A stretch of DNA of 64,000 nucleotides from Marimonas lutisalis (lineage in GTDB: Bacteria; Pseudomonadota; Alphaproteobacteria; Rhodobacterales; Rhodobacteraceae), in NCBI RefSeq assembly GCF_005434965.1, contig NZ_SKCI01000002.1, positions 430,001 to 494,000 on the forward strand. Direction: 5' to 3'. Each line of letters opens with the position of its first letter. Within the stretch, counting starts at the first letter, position 1. This document shows positions 10,386-18,627 of the stretch, in pieces. Made by a program: the position numbers and the translations under genes. The notes beneath the pieces were generated by a model. That model had not been told where the DNA came from. It ran no database searches and saw only the letters and a list, made by a program, of their open reading frames with translations.

Positions 10386-11126
10386 ATGCCTTCAAAACTC
10401 ATAATTGTAGACGTCGGAACGCATATGGCCCAAGAATATAAAGCCCTATTCGCGCATTCGCGATACGAGTATTTTCGCCACTGGGTGACACACTTGAATC
10501 GTATTCGTCGGGCGGGCGGTAAAGCTTACAAACTAAGTCGATTTCGCGAATTCTTAGTCGATACGAAATGGCTCAAGACGAGACGGAGAGATGTAACCTA
10601 TATTATGGTTGAACCAAATGCGCGGCTTTTTGCTTTGCCCGTCTACCGCGAGTCTGACATTTCGTTCAACATTGCCTTGTCCAAGGAACCGAATATCCTA
10701 TCGTTGCGCCAGTTATTCCTTGCTGGTGGTGAACTTACGGGCCAAGGTAGTTCGCTATTTGTTGAGAAACCCAATGTGAACACCTCCGAATTTGACTGGG
10801 TAATAAATGTGGATGCCAAGCATTTCGCAGACCAAGTCTACAAAGCGATCGGCGATGAAGTGACCTGCCCGTTGCTATTGAGAATCAACAACGAGGGCGC
10901 GGAAGTCGAAGTCATTGAAAGCTTTTTCGAGCGCTTCGGTACTCGACTCGTGGGTGTTTTAGGTTCGCTTTGTGATGTCGAAAAAGTCAAGGGAGCTTCG
11001 GCGCTTGAACAACTTTACCAATTTATGAATGACCGAGGCATTCCATTCATGCCGCTGCATTCCGACTTCGCAACATGGCCAGAAGCTGCCCGTTTTGTTC
11101 GAACAATGATTGAGAAACAGAGCTGA
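10386..11126 (+). CDS. FkbM-like methyltransferase-fold protein
   Basis: 246 residues. Three landmarks fit a degenerate FkbM methyltransferase: LIIVDVGTHMAQEY (first strand and SAM loop), TYIMVEPNARLF (the 'EPN' motif) and LLRINNEGAEVEVIES, where FkbM proteins normally have K(I/L)DVEGAE. FkbM proteins O-methylate sugars of surface polysaccharides, and the island context agrees. The Asn in place of Asp and the altered glycine loop leave catalytic activity open. The ATG lies 28 nt after the IS end at 10357, with no strong Shine-Dalgarno, so its promoter may have been lost or supplied by the IS. Confidence 0.55.
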   Translation: MPSKLIIVDVGTHMAQEYKALFAHSRYEYFRHWVTHLNRIRRAGGKAYKLSRFREFLVDTKWLKTRRRDVTYIMVEPNARLFALPVYRESDISFNIALSKEPNILSLRQLFLAGGELTGQGSSLFVEKPNVNTSEFDWVINVDAKHFADQVYKAIGDEVTCPLLLRINNEGAEVEVIESFFERFGTRLVGVLGSLCDVEKVKGASALEQLYQFMNDRGIPFMPLHSDFATWPEAARFVRTMIEKQS

Positions 11127-11179
11127 TTTGCAACTCATTGTTTGTGGGCAAAGCGGTCGAGCTGCCGAACCAACAAGAT

Positions 11180-11520
11180 TGCCCCATTGGTCAGATGCGC
11201 CAGTTCAACAGGCGTTTCTCGATCTCGGTGGTCGTAACCGACACGGCGACCTTCAAGCACTGATTGGATCACGACGCTCGCAAACAACCGCTCAAGATCG
11301 TAAAGATATCCGCCTTTAGGATGTGGGTGTCGATGCCGCATTTTGCGCCTGGAACCTCAACGCGACCATCGCCAGCCGGCACAGCAACAAGCCCAGATGC
11401 TTGAAGAGGAGGCCCGACTCCCACAGCTCGCTAAAGGTGGTCAGCACGTACGAGGGAAGCGGCAGCTTGAGGTTGGAAATCTAGCCCACCCGCTTGCCCC
11501 ATTCGGTTAGCGCAATTTGT
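11180..11520 (-). pseudogene. ABC transporter permease fragment, decayed paralog of the gene at 17023
   Basis: Two blocks align at nucleotide level with the permease gene at 17023-17814. One (about 11180-11310) encodes YLYDLERLFASVVIQSVL, as against SLYDLERLFAGVVILSVL in the intact gene. The other (about 11360-11510) matches its N-terminal third. The middle membrane segments are missing and there are frameshifts and a stop. It is a remnant of a second NitT/TauT-type transporter, not a recent exact duplicate. Confidence 0.8.
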
Positions 11521-11637
11521 GAAGGTGTCTGCCGAGGTTGTGTCGCGATGGATCGCAACCCATAATCCGCACACGGAAAGCGCATGGTGCAGGTGGCGTG
11601 CCTGATGATCCCCGCGCTCGAAGAAGAGGCCTTCGAC

Positions 11638-11829
11638 ATCTGATCGGGCATGCGGCTCAGCTTTCCCGATCGCCTGCCGGCGTTGGGGCAACCTGGCCTT
11701 TTTGCGGGCTTTGGACACGGCCACAGGGGTTTCATGATGGGCCCGAAGACGGGCGAGGTGCTGGCAGACCTGATGCAGGGCCGCGATCCCGGGGTCGACC
11801 TGTCTTCCTATGCCGTCAACCGGTACTGA
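11638..11829 (+). pseudogene. FAD-dependent oxidoreductase (DAO family), C-terminal fragment
   Basis: Open stretch reading LPALGQPGLFAGFGHGHRGF, then MMGPKTGEVLADLMQGRDPG and VDLSSYAVNRY before TGA. 'GhxxhhhAFGHGHxGhTxGPxTGxxhAxLhxG' is the conserved end of D-amino-acid-dehydrogenase/glycine-oxidase-like flavoproteins. The rest (over 300 residues) is absent. It ends 6 nt from the end of hutC, tail to tail. It is probably what remains of a chromosomal gene cut by island formation. Confidence 0.75.
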
Positions 11830-11835
11830 GCGGCC

Positions 11836-12540
11836 CTAGATCAGTGTCTTCATGCCGTAGCCAGGCGCAAACAGTTGGCGCACGGTCGTCAGCCGGGCCT
11901 CTCCGCGCCATGTCGTCCGCTTCGTCACGAACAGGGCGGCACCCGGGCGACATTCCAGCGCGCGGGCCTCGGCGGCGGTGGCCTCGGTGGCGGCAAAGGT
12001 GATGTCGCCGCCCTCGACCGGAACGTTAAGCACCAGCCATTCGTTGGGGCTGATCCGGGTGAAATCGGCGGTCAGGGCTTCGGGCACGCTCTCGGGGTTG
12101 ATCCAGCGATCTTCGAACGCGTACGGTTTGCCATCGGCCATATGCAACCCCACCACGTGAAGCATGGCCTGCCCGGACGCAGCATTCAGACGTGCGGCCA
12201 CCTGCGGCGGGGGGGCTTCCAGCGCACACTCGATCAGACGATAGGCATGGGTTTCGCCGCGCGCCTCGATCTCGATCCGGATCACCGGAATGTCCAGCGT
12301 TGCCTTGCGCACCGGGTGCAGCGCCACGCGGCTGCCCGCACGCCTGCGGCGTTCGATCAGGCCGCTATCGGCGATGTCGCGCAGCGCGCGGTTCATCGTG
12401 GCCCGCGCGCAACCGAACTCGCGGGCCAGGTCGGCCTCGTGCGGGATCGGCTCACCCGGTTTCCAGTCGCGGCTCTGGATGCGGCGTAGTACCTCGTCGC
12501 GCACGGATTGCCAGGTGGTTTGCTGGCTGGTTCGGGCCAT
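11836..12540 (-). CDS. hutC: HutC-type GntR-family transcriptional repressor
   Basis: 234 residues from MARTSQQTTWQSVRDEVLRR; GGGGAG lies 6 nt upstream. The N-terminal winged helix carries GEPIPHEADLAREFGCARAT and the MNRALRDIADSGLIERRRRA recognition region, and the C-terminal UTRA domain ends AARALECRPGAALF-type sequence (here EARALECRPGAALFVTKRTT). HutC repressors respond to urocanate and control histidine use. It is divergent from hutH, with a HutC-type palindrome between them. The longer upstream frame is not used because it covers the promoter. Confidence 0.85.
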   Translation of the reverse strand: MARTSQQTTWQSVRDEVLRRIQSRDWKPGEPIPHEADLAREFGCARATMNRALRDIADSGLIERRRRAGSRVALHPVRKATLDIPVIRIEIEARGETHAYRLIECALEAPPPQVAARLNAASGQAMLHVVGLHMADGKPYAFEDRWINPESVPEALTADFTRISPNEWLVLNVPVEGGDITFAATEATAAEARALECRPGAALFVTKRTTWRGEARLTTVRQLFAPGYGMKTLI

Positions 12541-12593
12541 CAGGTGCTCCCCGGCGACGTTGTGGCGGCGTAGATTGTCCTTATCGAGATCGC

Positions 12594-12622
12594 TTGACTC
12601 CTCGAATATGTATATACATAAA
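12594..12622 (+). promoter_or_regulatory. hutH promoter with overlapping HutC-type operator
   Basis: TATGTATATACATA (12607-12620) is a perfect 14-bp palindrome that contains GT-A-TA-T-AC, the consensus half-site arrangement of HutC-subfamily GntR regulators. A TTGACT at 12594 and CATAAA 17 nt later could be the -35 and -10 of hutH, so the palindrome covers the spacer and -10. The site lies 67 nt from hutC's start, so hutC is probably autoregulated too. Confidence 0.65.
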
Positions 12623-12655
12623 AAAATAACGTTCCCACTCGCGAAAAGGCAAGCC

Positions 12656-12760
12656 ATGAGTCTCACAGGTGAACCCGTTGCCGGACTGCACCCGGGTGTG
12701 TGCAGTGCCTGCATTGCCCTTGCCCCACTTCATCCGCCCATCTTCGGAGGGCAGGCATGA
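12656..12760 (+). CDS. Possible 34-codon ORF overlapping the hutH start
   Basis: An ATG at 12656 opens a frame beginning [14 protein letters not shown] and ending HPPIFGGQA; its TGA overlaps the hutH ATG as ATGA. AAAGG lies about 7 nt upstream. The ATGA overlap would allow translational coupling. It has no family I recognise and could be a leader peptide, the relic of an upstream hut gene, or chance. Confidence 0.3.
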   Translation: MSLTGEPVAGLHPGVCSACIALAPLHPPIFGGQA

Positions 12761-14292
12761 CGATCACCCTGATCCCCGGGTCCACCCCGATAGCCGCACT
12801 GGAAGCGATCTGGCGAACGGACGACACCATGGCGCTTGATCCCGTCGCGCGCCCCGCGATCGAACGCGCCGCGCAGATCGTGCAAGAGGCCGCGCAGGGC
12901 GACGTTGCGATTTATGGCGTGAACACCGGGTTCGGCAAACTCGCCAGCGTGCGCATTCCCGCACAGGACACCGCCCAGCTGCAACGCAACCTGATCCTCA
13001 GTCATTGCTGCGGTGTGGGCGAGGTTCTGGAGACGCAAACCACCCGCCTGATGATGGCGCTCAAGCTTCTGTCGCTGGGTCGGGGCGCCAGTGGCACGGC
13101 GTGGGAAACCGTCGCACTGATCGAAGCCATGCTGAACCGTGGTGTCGTGCCAGTGATCCCCTCGCAGGGCTCGGTCGGGGCGTCGGGCGACCTGGCGCCG
13201 CTCGCGCACATGGCCGCCGTAATGATCGGCGCGGGCGAGGCGACGGTGGATGGTATGCGTCTGCCGGGCGAACAGGCGCTGGCGCGGGCGGGGCTGAAAC
13301 CCGTCACGCTCGGCCCGAAAGAGGGGCTCGCCCTGATCAACGGCACGCAGTTTTCCACCGCCTGTGCGCTCGCCGGCCTGTGGCAGGCCTGGGAAAACCT
13401 GCGCGCGGCCACCGTCACCGGCGCGCTTTCGACCGATGCGATCATGGGCTCGACCGCGCCGCTGAACCCGGCCATTCACGCGCTGCGCGGCCATCGTGGC
13501 CAGGTTGATTTCGCCAATGCGCAACGGGCCTTACTGGACGGTTCGGAAATCCGCGAGAGCCATCGCGAAGGCGACACGCGCGTGCAGGATCCCTATTGCA
13601 TCCGCTGCCAGCCGCAGGTGATGGGCGCGGCGCTCGACCTTCTGCATTGCGCGGCCAGGACGCTTGAGGCTGAGGCGAACGCCGTCACCGACAACCCGCT
13701 GGTGCTGGTGGACACCGGAGAAATCGTCTCGGGCGGCAATTTCCATGCCGAACCGGTGGCCTTCGCTGCTGACCAGATCGCGCTGGCCCTGGCTGAAATT
13801 GGCGCGATTGCACAGCGCCGCGTGGCGCTTATGGTTGATCCCACGCTAAGTCACGATCTGCCGCCATTCCTGACACCCGCGCCGGGGCTCAACTCGGGCC
13901 TGATGATCGCCGAGGTGATGACGGCGGCGCTGATGAGCGAGAACAAGCACCTTGCCACCCCCTGTTCGACGGATTCGACACCGACCTCGGCGAACCAGGA
14001 GGATCATGTCAGCATGGCCGCCCATGCCGCGCGGCGCCTGATCCGGATGAACGCCAACCTGTCGGTCATCCTCGGGGTCGAGGCGCTGACCGCGGCGCAG
14101 GGGGTTGAGTTCCGTGCACCGCTGAAGACCAGCGCCGCCTTGCAGGAAGTGATGGTCCGCATCCGCGCCGAGGTGCCAAGGCTCGACGCCGACCGCTACC
14201 TCGCCCCGGATATCGAGGCCGCCGCGGCCATGGTACGCAGCGGCCGCCTGGCACATGGCTTTGATCTGCCGGAGCTGGGAGAGGCTGCGTGA
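12757..14292 (+). CDS. hutH: Histidine ammonia-lyase
   Basis: 511 residues from the ATG at 12757, 6 nt after CGGAGG. Converts L-histidine to urocanate and ammonia in the cytoplasm, the first step of the Hut pathway. The motif [15 protein letters not shown] holds the Ala-Ser-Gly that forms the MIO cofactor. NTGFGKLAS with the catalytic Tyr in IYGVNTGFG, and [14 protein letters not shown] near the C-terminus, are family hallmarks. Length matches the usual 500-515. hutU, hutG and hutI do not follow; a sugar transferase converges instead, so the rest of the pathway must be elsewhere. Confidence 0.95.
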   Translation: MTITLIPGSTPIAALEAIWRTDDTMALDPVARPAIERAAQIVQEAAQGDVAIYGVNTGFGKLASVRIPAQDTAQLQRNLILSHCCGVGEVLETQTTRLMMALKLLSLGRGASGTAWETVALIEAMLNRGVVPVIPSQGSVGASGDLAPLAHMAAVMIGAGEATVDGMRLPGEQALARAGLKPVTLGPKEGLALINGTQFSTACALAGLWQAWENLRAATVTGALSTDAIMGSTAPLNPAIHALRGHRGQVDFANAQRALLDGSEIRESHREGDTRVQDPYCIRCQPQVMGAALDLLHCAARTLEAEANAVTDNPLVLVDTGEIVSGGNFHAEPVAFAADQIALALAEIGAIAQRRVALMVDPTLSHDLPPFLTPAPGLNSGLMIAEVMTAALMSENKHLATPCSTDSTPTSANQEDHVSMAAHAARRLIRMNANLSVILGVEALTAAQGVEFRAPLKTSAALQEVMVRIRAEVPRLDADRYLAPDIEAAAAMVRSGRLAHGFDLPELGEAA

Positions 14293-14319
14293 GCCTTGGC
14301 GGCGAAGCAAGGCTGAAAC

Positions 14320-14937
14320 CTAACGCCTGTGCAGCGATATCCGGCGAATGACCGTCGCCACCATCAGCTTGATATCATAGCAGATGTTGCGGTTGCGGGC
14401 GTAAATCAGATCGAGCCGCGCCTTGGCCGGCACGCAGCGCCGCGTATAGACGGCTTCGGTCTCCTCGGGCGTCGCGCAGCTGGCCAAGAGCCGCTCTTCG
14501 GTGCGGTGAAAGGCCAGCGTGGCCAGGCCGGTGATACCGGGGCGCGATTTTAGAACCTCGCCATAAAGCTCCGGAAACTGCTCGACATAGCGGCGCAGCG
14601 GCGGGCGGGGGCCGACAAAACTGATATCGCCGCGCAGCACGTTCAGAAGCTGCGGCAACTCGTCCAGCCGCGTGCGCCGCAGAAACCGGCCCGTCGTGGT
14701 TATGCGCGCGCTCTTATCACCGCCCGAAACACCGCTGTCCTGGCGGACCACACGCATGGTGCGGAACTTCCACAGGTTGAAGGGATGGCCCGGCGCTTTC
14801 ATCCGTTCGGCCACGTAAAAGACGGGCCGCCCGTCGCGAAGCAGGATGACCAATGCGATGATCGCGATGACCGGCGCCAGAAGCACCGATAGGGCCAGGG
14901 CCAGGGTCAGGTCCAGCGCGCGCTTGGCCGGGGTCAT
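14320..14937 (-). CDS. Undecaprenyl-phosphate sugar transferase (bacterial sugar transferase family)
   Basis: 205 residues from MTPAKRALDLTLALALSVLL. One N-terminal membrane helix (DLTLALALSVLLAPVIAIIA) is followed by the cytosolic catalytic domain with FNLWKFRTMR, RRTRLDELPQLLNVLRGDIS and FVGPRPPLRRYVEQFP, all conserved in PssY/WcaJ-like priming enzymes. It puts the first sugar phosphate on the lipid carrier for polysaccharide assembly. It overlaps the upstream epimerase gene by 4 nt (ATGA), so the two are translationally coupled. It lacks the long N-terminal membrane part of large WbaP-type enzymes. Confidence 0.88.
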   Translation of the reverse strand: MTPAKRALDLTLALALSVLLAPVIAIIALVILLRDGRPVFYVAERMKAPGHPFNLWKFRTMRVVRQDSGVSGGDKSARITTTGRFLRRTRLDELPQLLNVLRGDISFVGPRPPLRRYVEQFPELYGEVLKSRPGITGLATLAFHRTEERLLASCATPEETEAVYTRRCVPAKARLDLIYARNRNICYDIKLMVATVIRRISLHRR

Positions 14938-15812
14938 GTCAGCGTCTCCCCGCCATGCGCGGCGGCGATGATGTCTTCGGCTGTGGCGGCCTGTTCGTCC
15001 AGTTGAATGATCCGCGACAGGCGTTCCGTGGCAAGCGCCACGCGCCGGGCGGCGCTCTCGGGGGCGGGGCGCCATGCCAGCTCGCGGTTGGCCGCGCGCA
15101 CGATTGCCTCCATCGCCACGTCGCGCCGGCCTGCCACGTTCACCACATCAGGCAGCGCATCGCGCGGCGCGGCGAGCAACGCCTCGATCACCCGCGCCAG
15201 CGTGGGCGCGGTGACATAGGACCGCCAGGGGCCTTGCCCATCGTCGAACCGGTCCAGCGTGATGGGGCCGGTGGCATGCGCAAGGGCAGCAAACAGGCTG
15301 TCGGCGCCCGCGACATTGGCCAGCCGCATGACCACGTTACGTGGCCCATCCGGGTGGCGGGCCTGCCAGGCGGCAATCTCGCGCTCCATCTCCAGCTTGG
15401 CCTGGCCATAGGCGTTGATCCGCCCGCCGGCTTCATTCTCGCCCAGCGGGTCCGGTCCGGGCTCATATACTGCCGAGGACGAACAGTGCAGCACCCGCTC
15501 GGCCCCCAGATCGGCGGCTAGGGTCATGGCCGTGTGGGCCAATCTGATGTTGTCGGCCAGATCACGCCCCGGCCCGGGCGTCACGCCCCACAGCGCCAGA
15601 ATAGCCTTTGGTCGCGGCACGTTATCCGGGAATGGCTGCCCGGGCGACCAGGTTATCCCGCCCGCGGGCGCGGTGGCTCGGTATTGCCAAAGGGGATGAA
15701 ACCCGCGCGGTCCGCCTCGCTCCCACTCACGGGCAAGCAACCGGCCCAGCTTGCCGCTTGCCCCGAGGATCAGGAGCTCTGGGCGGTGAGTCTTTCCTGT
15801 CACGTTTTCCAT
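14934..15812 (-). CDS. NAD-dependent epimerase/dehydratase (SDR family)
   Basis: 292 residues. LLILGASGKLGRLL is the GxxGxxG nucleotide-binding loop; VLHCSSSAVYEPG gives the Ser, and NAYGQAKLEME the YxxxK catalytic pair of extended SDR enzymes. It probably modifies a nucleotide sugar. It is cotranscribed with the sugar transferase (ATGA overlap) and divergent from a Wza-like export gene, forming a short exopolysaccharide set. Substrate unknown. Confidence 0.8.
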   Translation of the reverse strand: MENVTGKTHRPELLILGASGKLGRLLAREWERGGPRGFHPLWQYRATAPAGGITWSPGQPFPDNVPRPKAILALWGVTPGPGRDLADNIRLAHTAMTLAADLGAERVLHCSSSAVYEPGPDPLGENEAGGRINAYGQAKLEMEREIAAWQARHPDGPRNVVMRLANVAGADSLFAALAHATGPITLDRFDDGQGPWRSYVTAPTLARVIEALLAAPRDALPDVVNVAGRRDVAMEAIVRAANRELAWRPAPESAARRVALATERLSRIIQLDEQAATAEDIIAAAHGGETLT

Positions 15813-15907
15813 TCAAAGGGCCGCCGGTGCAATCAGCACTGTTTGTTACAGCATATAGCATGTAAAAGACCAGCAACACCAATCAATGGCCTCCGGGGGG
15901 ATGTTCA

Positions 15908-17014
15908 TTGCGCCAATCTGCCAAGTCGTTTCTGGCGATTTTCGCCCTTTTCCTGTTGTCTGCCTGTTCGCTCCCGCGCGGGGCCGCGATGGTATCCGAA
16001 ATCGTCAAGGAGCAGGACAAGGAAACCCCCACATTCCAGGTGGTCGAGGTCACGCGCGCTCAGCTCGATGCTCTGTCGGAATGGCCGATGACGGGCTGGC
16101 ATGGCAGCTACCGCTGGTTGCCGGCCGGGCGCGGTCCGGTGTCTCCGATCATCCGGGCAGGTGACAAGATCGACCTGATCATCTGGGACAGCCAGGAAAA
16201 CTCGCTTCTAACCAATGGCGGCTCGAAGGCCGTCAACATGCCCGAGATGACGGTGTCGTCTTCCGGCACGATTTTCGTGCCTTACCTGGGCGATGTGGTG
16301 ATTTCCGGCAAGACCCCGGATGCCGCGCGCAAACAGATCCAGACCGAATTCAGCCCGATCGCCCCCGACGCACAGGTGCAACTCGCCCACAACTCGGGCC
16401 GCGGCAACTCGATTGATCTCGTCAGCGGTGTCAGCGCCCCGGGCAGTTATCCGCTCGAAGGACGCAATATCACCATCCTGTCGGCCATCGCCCAGGCGGG
16501 TGGCGTCTCGGGTGCGTTGCGCAATCCGCTGGTGCGCCTGATCCGCGGCGGCAAGACCTATGAAATCCGCGCCGAGACCCTGTTCGAGAATGCCACAAAA
16601 AACGTGCTGGTGCGCGGTGACGACAAGATCCTCGTGGAAGAGGACAAGCGTTATTTCACCGCGCTGGGGGCCACGGGAAGCGAAGAGCTGGTCTATTTCA
16701 CCAAGGAACAGATCACCGCGCTCGAGGCGATGTCGATCATCGGCGGGCTGGCCGACAATCGTGCCAACCCGCGCGGTGTGCTGGTGCTGCGCGAATACTC
16801 GAACAAGCAGCTGCGCAGCGATGGCCGCGGCCCGTCGATGCATCAGGTCGTCTTTACCTTCGACCTGACATCGGCAGACGGGCTTTTCGCGGCGCGCAAT
16901 TTCCAGATCCACCCAAAGGATACGGTGCTCGCCACAGAATCCCCGGTCAATGCGGCGCGCACGATCATGGGGCTTCTGGGCACGGCGGTCGGGCTGTCGA
17001 ACCAGCTTGACTAA
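15908..17014 (+). CDS. Polysaccharide export outer-membrane lipoprotein (Wza/KpsD-like)
   Basis: 368 residues from a TTG at 15908, 7 nt after GGGGGG; no in-frame ATG gives a better start. The N-terminus is a lipoprotein signal with LFLLSACSLPRG (lipobox LSAC). The Poly_export domain follows (IIRAGDKIDLIIWDSQENSL), then SLBB domains (VSAPGSYPLEGRNITILSAI). It would form the outer-membrane channel for the polymer primed by the convergent-side sugar transferase. Wzc-type kinase or polymerase genes are not adjacent, so the locus is partial or the system is split across the genome. Confidence 0.85.
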   Translation: MRQSAKSFLAIFALFLLSACSLPRGAAMVSEIVKEQDKETPTFQVVEVTRAQLDALSEWPMTGWHGSYRWLPAGRGPVSPIIRAGDKIDLIIWDSQENSLLTNGGSKAVNMPEMTVSSSGTIFVPYLGDVVISGKTPDAARKQIQTEFSPIAPDAQVQLAHNSGRGNSIDLVSGVSAPGSYPLEGRNITILSAIAQAGGVSGALRNPLVRLIRGGKTYEIRAETLFENATKNVLVRGDDKILVEEDKRYFTALGATGSEELVYFTKEQITALEAMSIIGGLADNRANPRGVLVLREYSNKQLRSDGRGPSMHQVVFTFDLTSADGLFAARNFQIHPKDTVLATESPVNAARTIMGLLGTAVGLSNQLD

Positions 17015-17022
17015 AGGATCGG

Positions 17023-17814
17023 TCAGTTGCGCCAGTTCAGCAGGCGCTTCTCGATCTGGGTGATCGCGGCCGACACCGCGACACCCAGTACCGACAGGAT
17101 CACGACGCCCGCAAAAAGCCGCTCCAGATCATATAGCGATCCGGCTTCCAGGATATAGGCACCGATCCCGTATTCCGCGCCCAGCATCTCGGCCGCGACC
17201 AGCAGAATGATCGCGATGGCGAGGCTGACGCGCAGGCCCGACAGGATGCCGGGCATCGCCCCCGGCAGCACGATCTTGCGTACGATCGACCACCAGCCCA
17301 GGCCAAAGCTCTGCCCCATGCGGATAAGCGTGCGGTCGACATTGTCGACCGCGCCATAGGTGGCGACCACCGTGGGCGTGAAGGTGCCAAAGGCAATCAG
17401 CGCGTATTTCGATCCTTCGTCGATCCCGAACCAAATCACGAAAAGCGGCAACAGTGCGATTTTCGGGATCGGGAACAGGGCGGCCACCAGCGGCACAAGC
17501 CCCGCGCGCACATAGGAAAAAAGCCCGATCAGAACCCCCACCGAGATGCCGACCGAGGCGCCCAGGGCCGCACCCACCGCCAGCCGGCTCAGTGACGGCC
17601 CCAGATGCTTGAACAACAGGCCCGATTCCCACAACTCGCCAAAGGTGGCCAGAACATCCGAGGGGCGCGGCAGCGTGAGGTTTGATATCCAGCCCGTTCG
17701 CGTGCCCCATTCGGCCAGCGCGATCAGCGCGGCAAAGACGACCAGGCCGACCCAACGGCGCGTCTGCGGGCGAAAACCGCCGCCACGAAAGGGCACCGGG
17801 CGCGTCTCAGGCAT
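17023..17814 (-). CDS. ABC transporter permease, NitT/TauT (SsuC-like) family
   Basis: 263 residues from the ATG at 17814, which lies 5-8 nt inside the end of the upstream ATPase gene. Six membrane segments are visible; ALFPIPKIALLPLFVIWFGI and the EAA loop GLGWWSIVRKIVLPGAMPGI are the family's interaction region with the ATPase. Together with the ATPase and binding protein it would import a small organic nitrogen or sulfur compound. A decayed relative is at 11180-11520. Confidence 0.9.
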   Translation of the reverse strand: MPETRPVPFRGGGFRPQTRRWVGLVVFAALIALAEWGTRTGWISNLTLPRPSDVLATFGELWESGLLFKHLGPSLSRLAVGAALGASVGISVGVLIGLFSYVRAGLVPLVAALFPIPKIALLPLFVIWFGIDEGSKYALIAFGTFTPTVVATYGAVDNVDRTLIRMGQSFGLGWWSIVRKIVLPGAMPGILSGLRVSLAIAIILLVAAEMLGAEYGIGAYILEAGSLYDLERLFAGVVILSVLGVAVSAAITQIEKRLLNWRN

Positions 17815-18574
17815 GGGCCAGCTCCGCATCCGCCGCGCGCGCTTCATCGCGCATCAGTTGCCACAGGTGCTGTTGCTTGGCGGCCAGGTCGGGGTGGGAC
17901 ATGTCGCGCGTCTCAAGCGGTTCATCGATCTCCACCACCTCGCGGATCGCGCCGGGGCGGCGCGACAGCACCACGATGGCATGGCCCAGACGCACCGCCT
18001 CGGCCAGGTTGTGGGTGACGTAAACGGCGGTAAAGGGCGCGCGTGTCCACAGGCCGATCAAGTCGTCCATCAGCAATTCGCGCGTCTGCGCATCCAGCGC
18101 CGAAAGCGGCTCATCCAGCAGCATCACCGCGGGGTTCACCGCCAATGCGCGGGCAATGGCCACACGCTGTTTCATCCCGCCTGACAACTGACGGGGCAGG
18201 GCGCCCGCGAAATCCGAAAGCCCGGTGCGCGCCAGCACGTCGGCGATGATCTCGTCCTGCCGTGTGCGGCCCAGCCGGTGATCTTCCAGCGCCAGCGATA
18301 TGTTGCCCGCAACCGTGCGCCAGGGCAGCAGGGCGAAATCCTGAAACACGTATGTCAGCGGGTTCAGGCATCCCTCGGGCGGCGCGCCGACCTGCAGGAT
18401 TTCCCCGGCATCGGGCCGTTCCAGCCCGCCCATCATCCGCAACAGCGTGGATTTGCCACAGCCCGATGGCCCGACGATACAGACGATCCTGCCCTCGGGA
18501 ATCGTCAGGGTGATGTCGCGCAATACCTCTGTCCCGCCATAGGCGTGACTGACCTTGCTCAGACGAAGTTCCAT
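17807..18574 (-). CDS. ABC transporter ATP-binding protein, NitT/TauT (SsuB-like) family
   Basis: 255 residues from MELRLSKVSHAYGG. Walker A is VGPSGCGKSTLLRMMGG, Q-loop YVFQDFALLPW, signature LSGGMKQRVAIARAL, Walker B AVMLLDEPLSALD and the H-switch YVTHNLAEAV, all intact. It energises the permease encoded just downstream, whose start overlaps its stop. An upstream in-frame start exists but has no Shine-Dalgarno. Confidence 0.92.
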   Translation of the reverse strand: MELRLSKVSHAYGGTEVLRDITLTIPEGRIVCIVGPSGCGKSTLLRMMGGLERPDAGEILQVGAPPEGCLNPLTYVFQDFALLPWRTVAGNISLALEDHRLGRTRQDEIIADVLARTGLSDFAGALPRQLSGGMKQRVAIARALAVNPAVMLLDEPLSALDAQTRELLMDDLIGLWTRAPFTAVYVTHNLAEAVRLGHAIVVLSRRPGAIREVVEIDEPLETRDMSHPDLAAKQQHLWQLMRDEARAADAELAHA

Positions 18575-18627
18575 GCGTGTACGCCCCGGGCAGTGGGCAC
18601 GGCCCCGTGGGGCCATGCCCGAACGCC

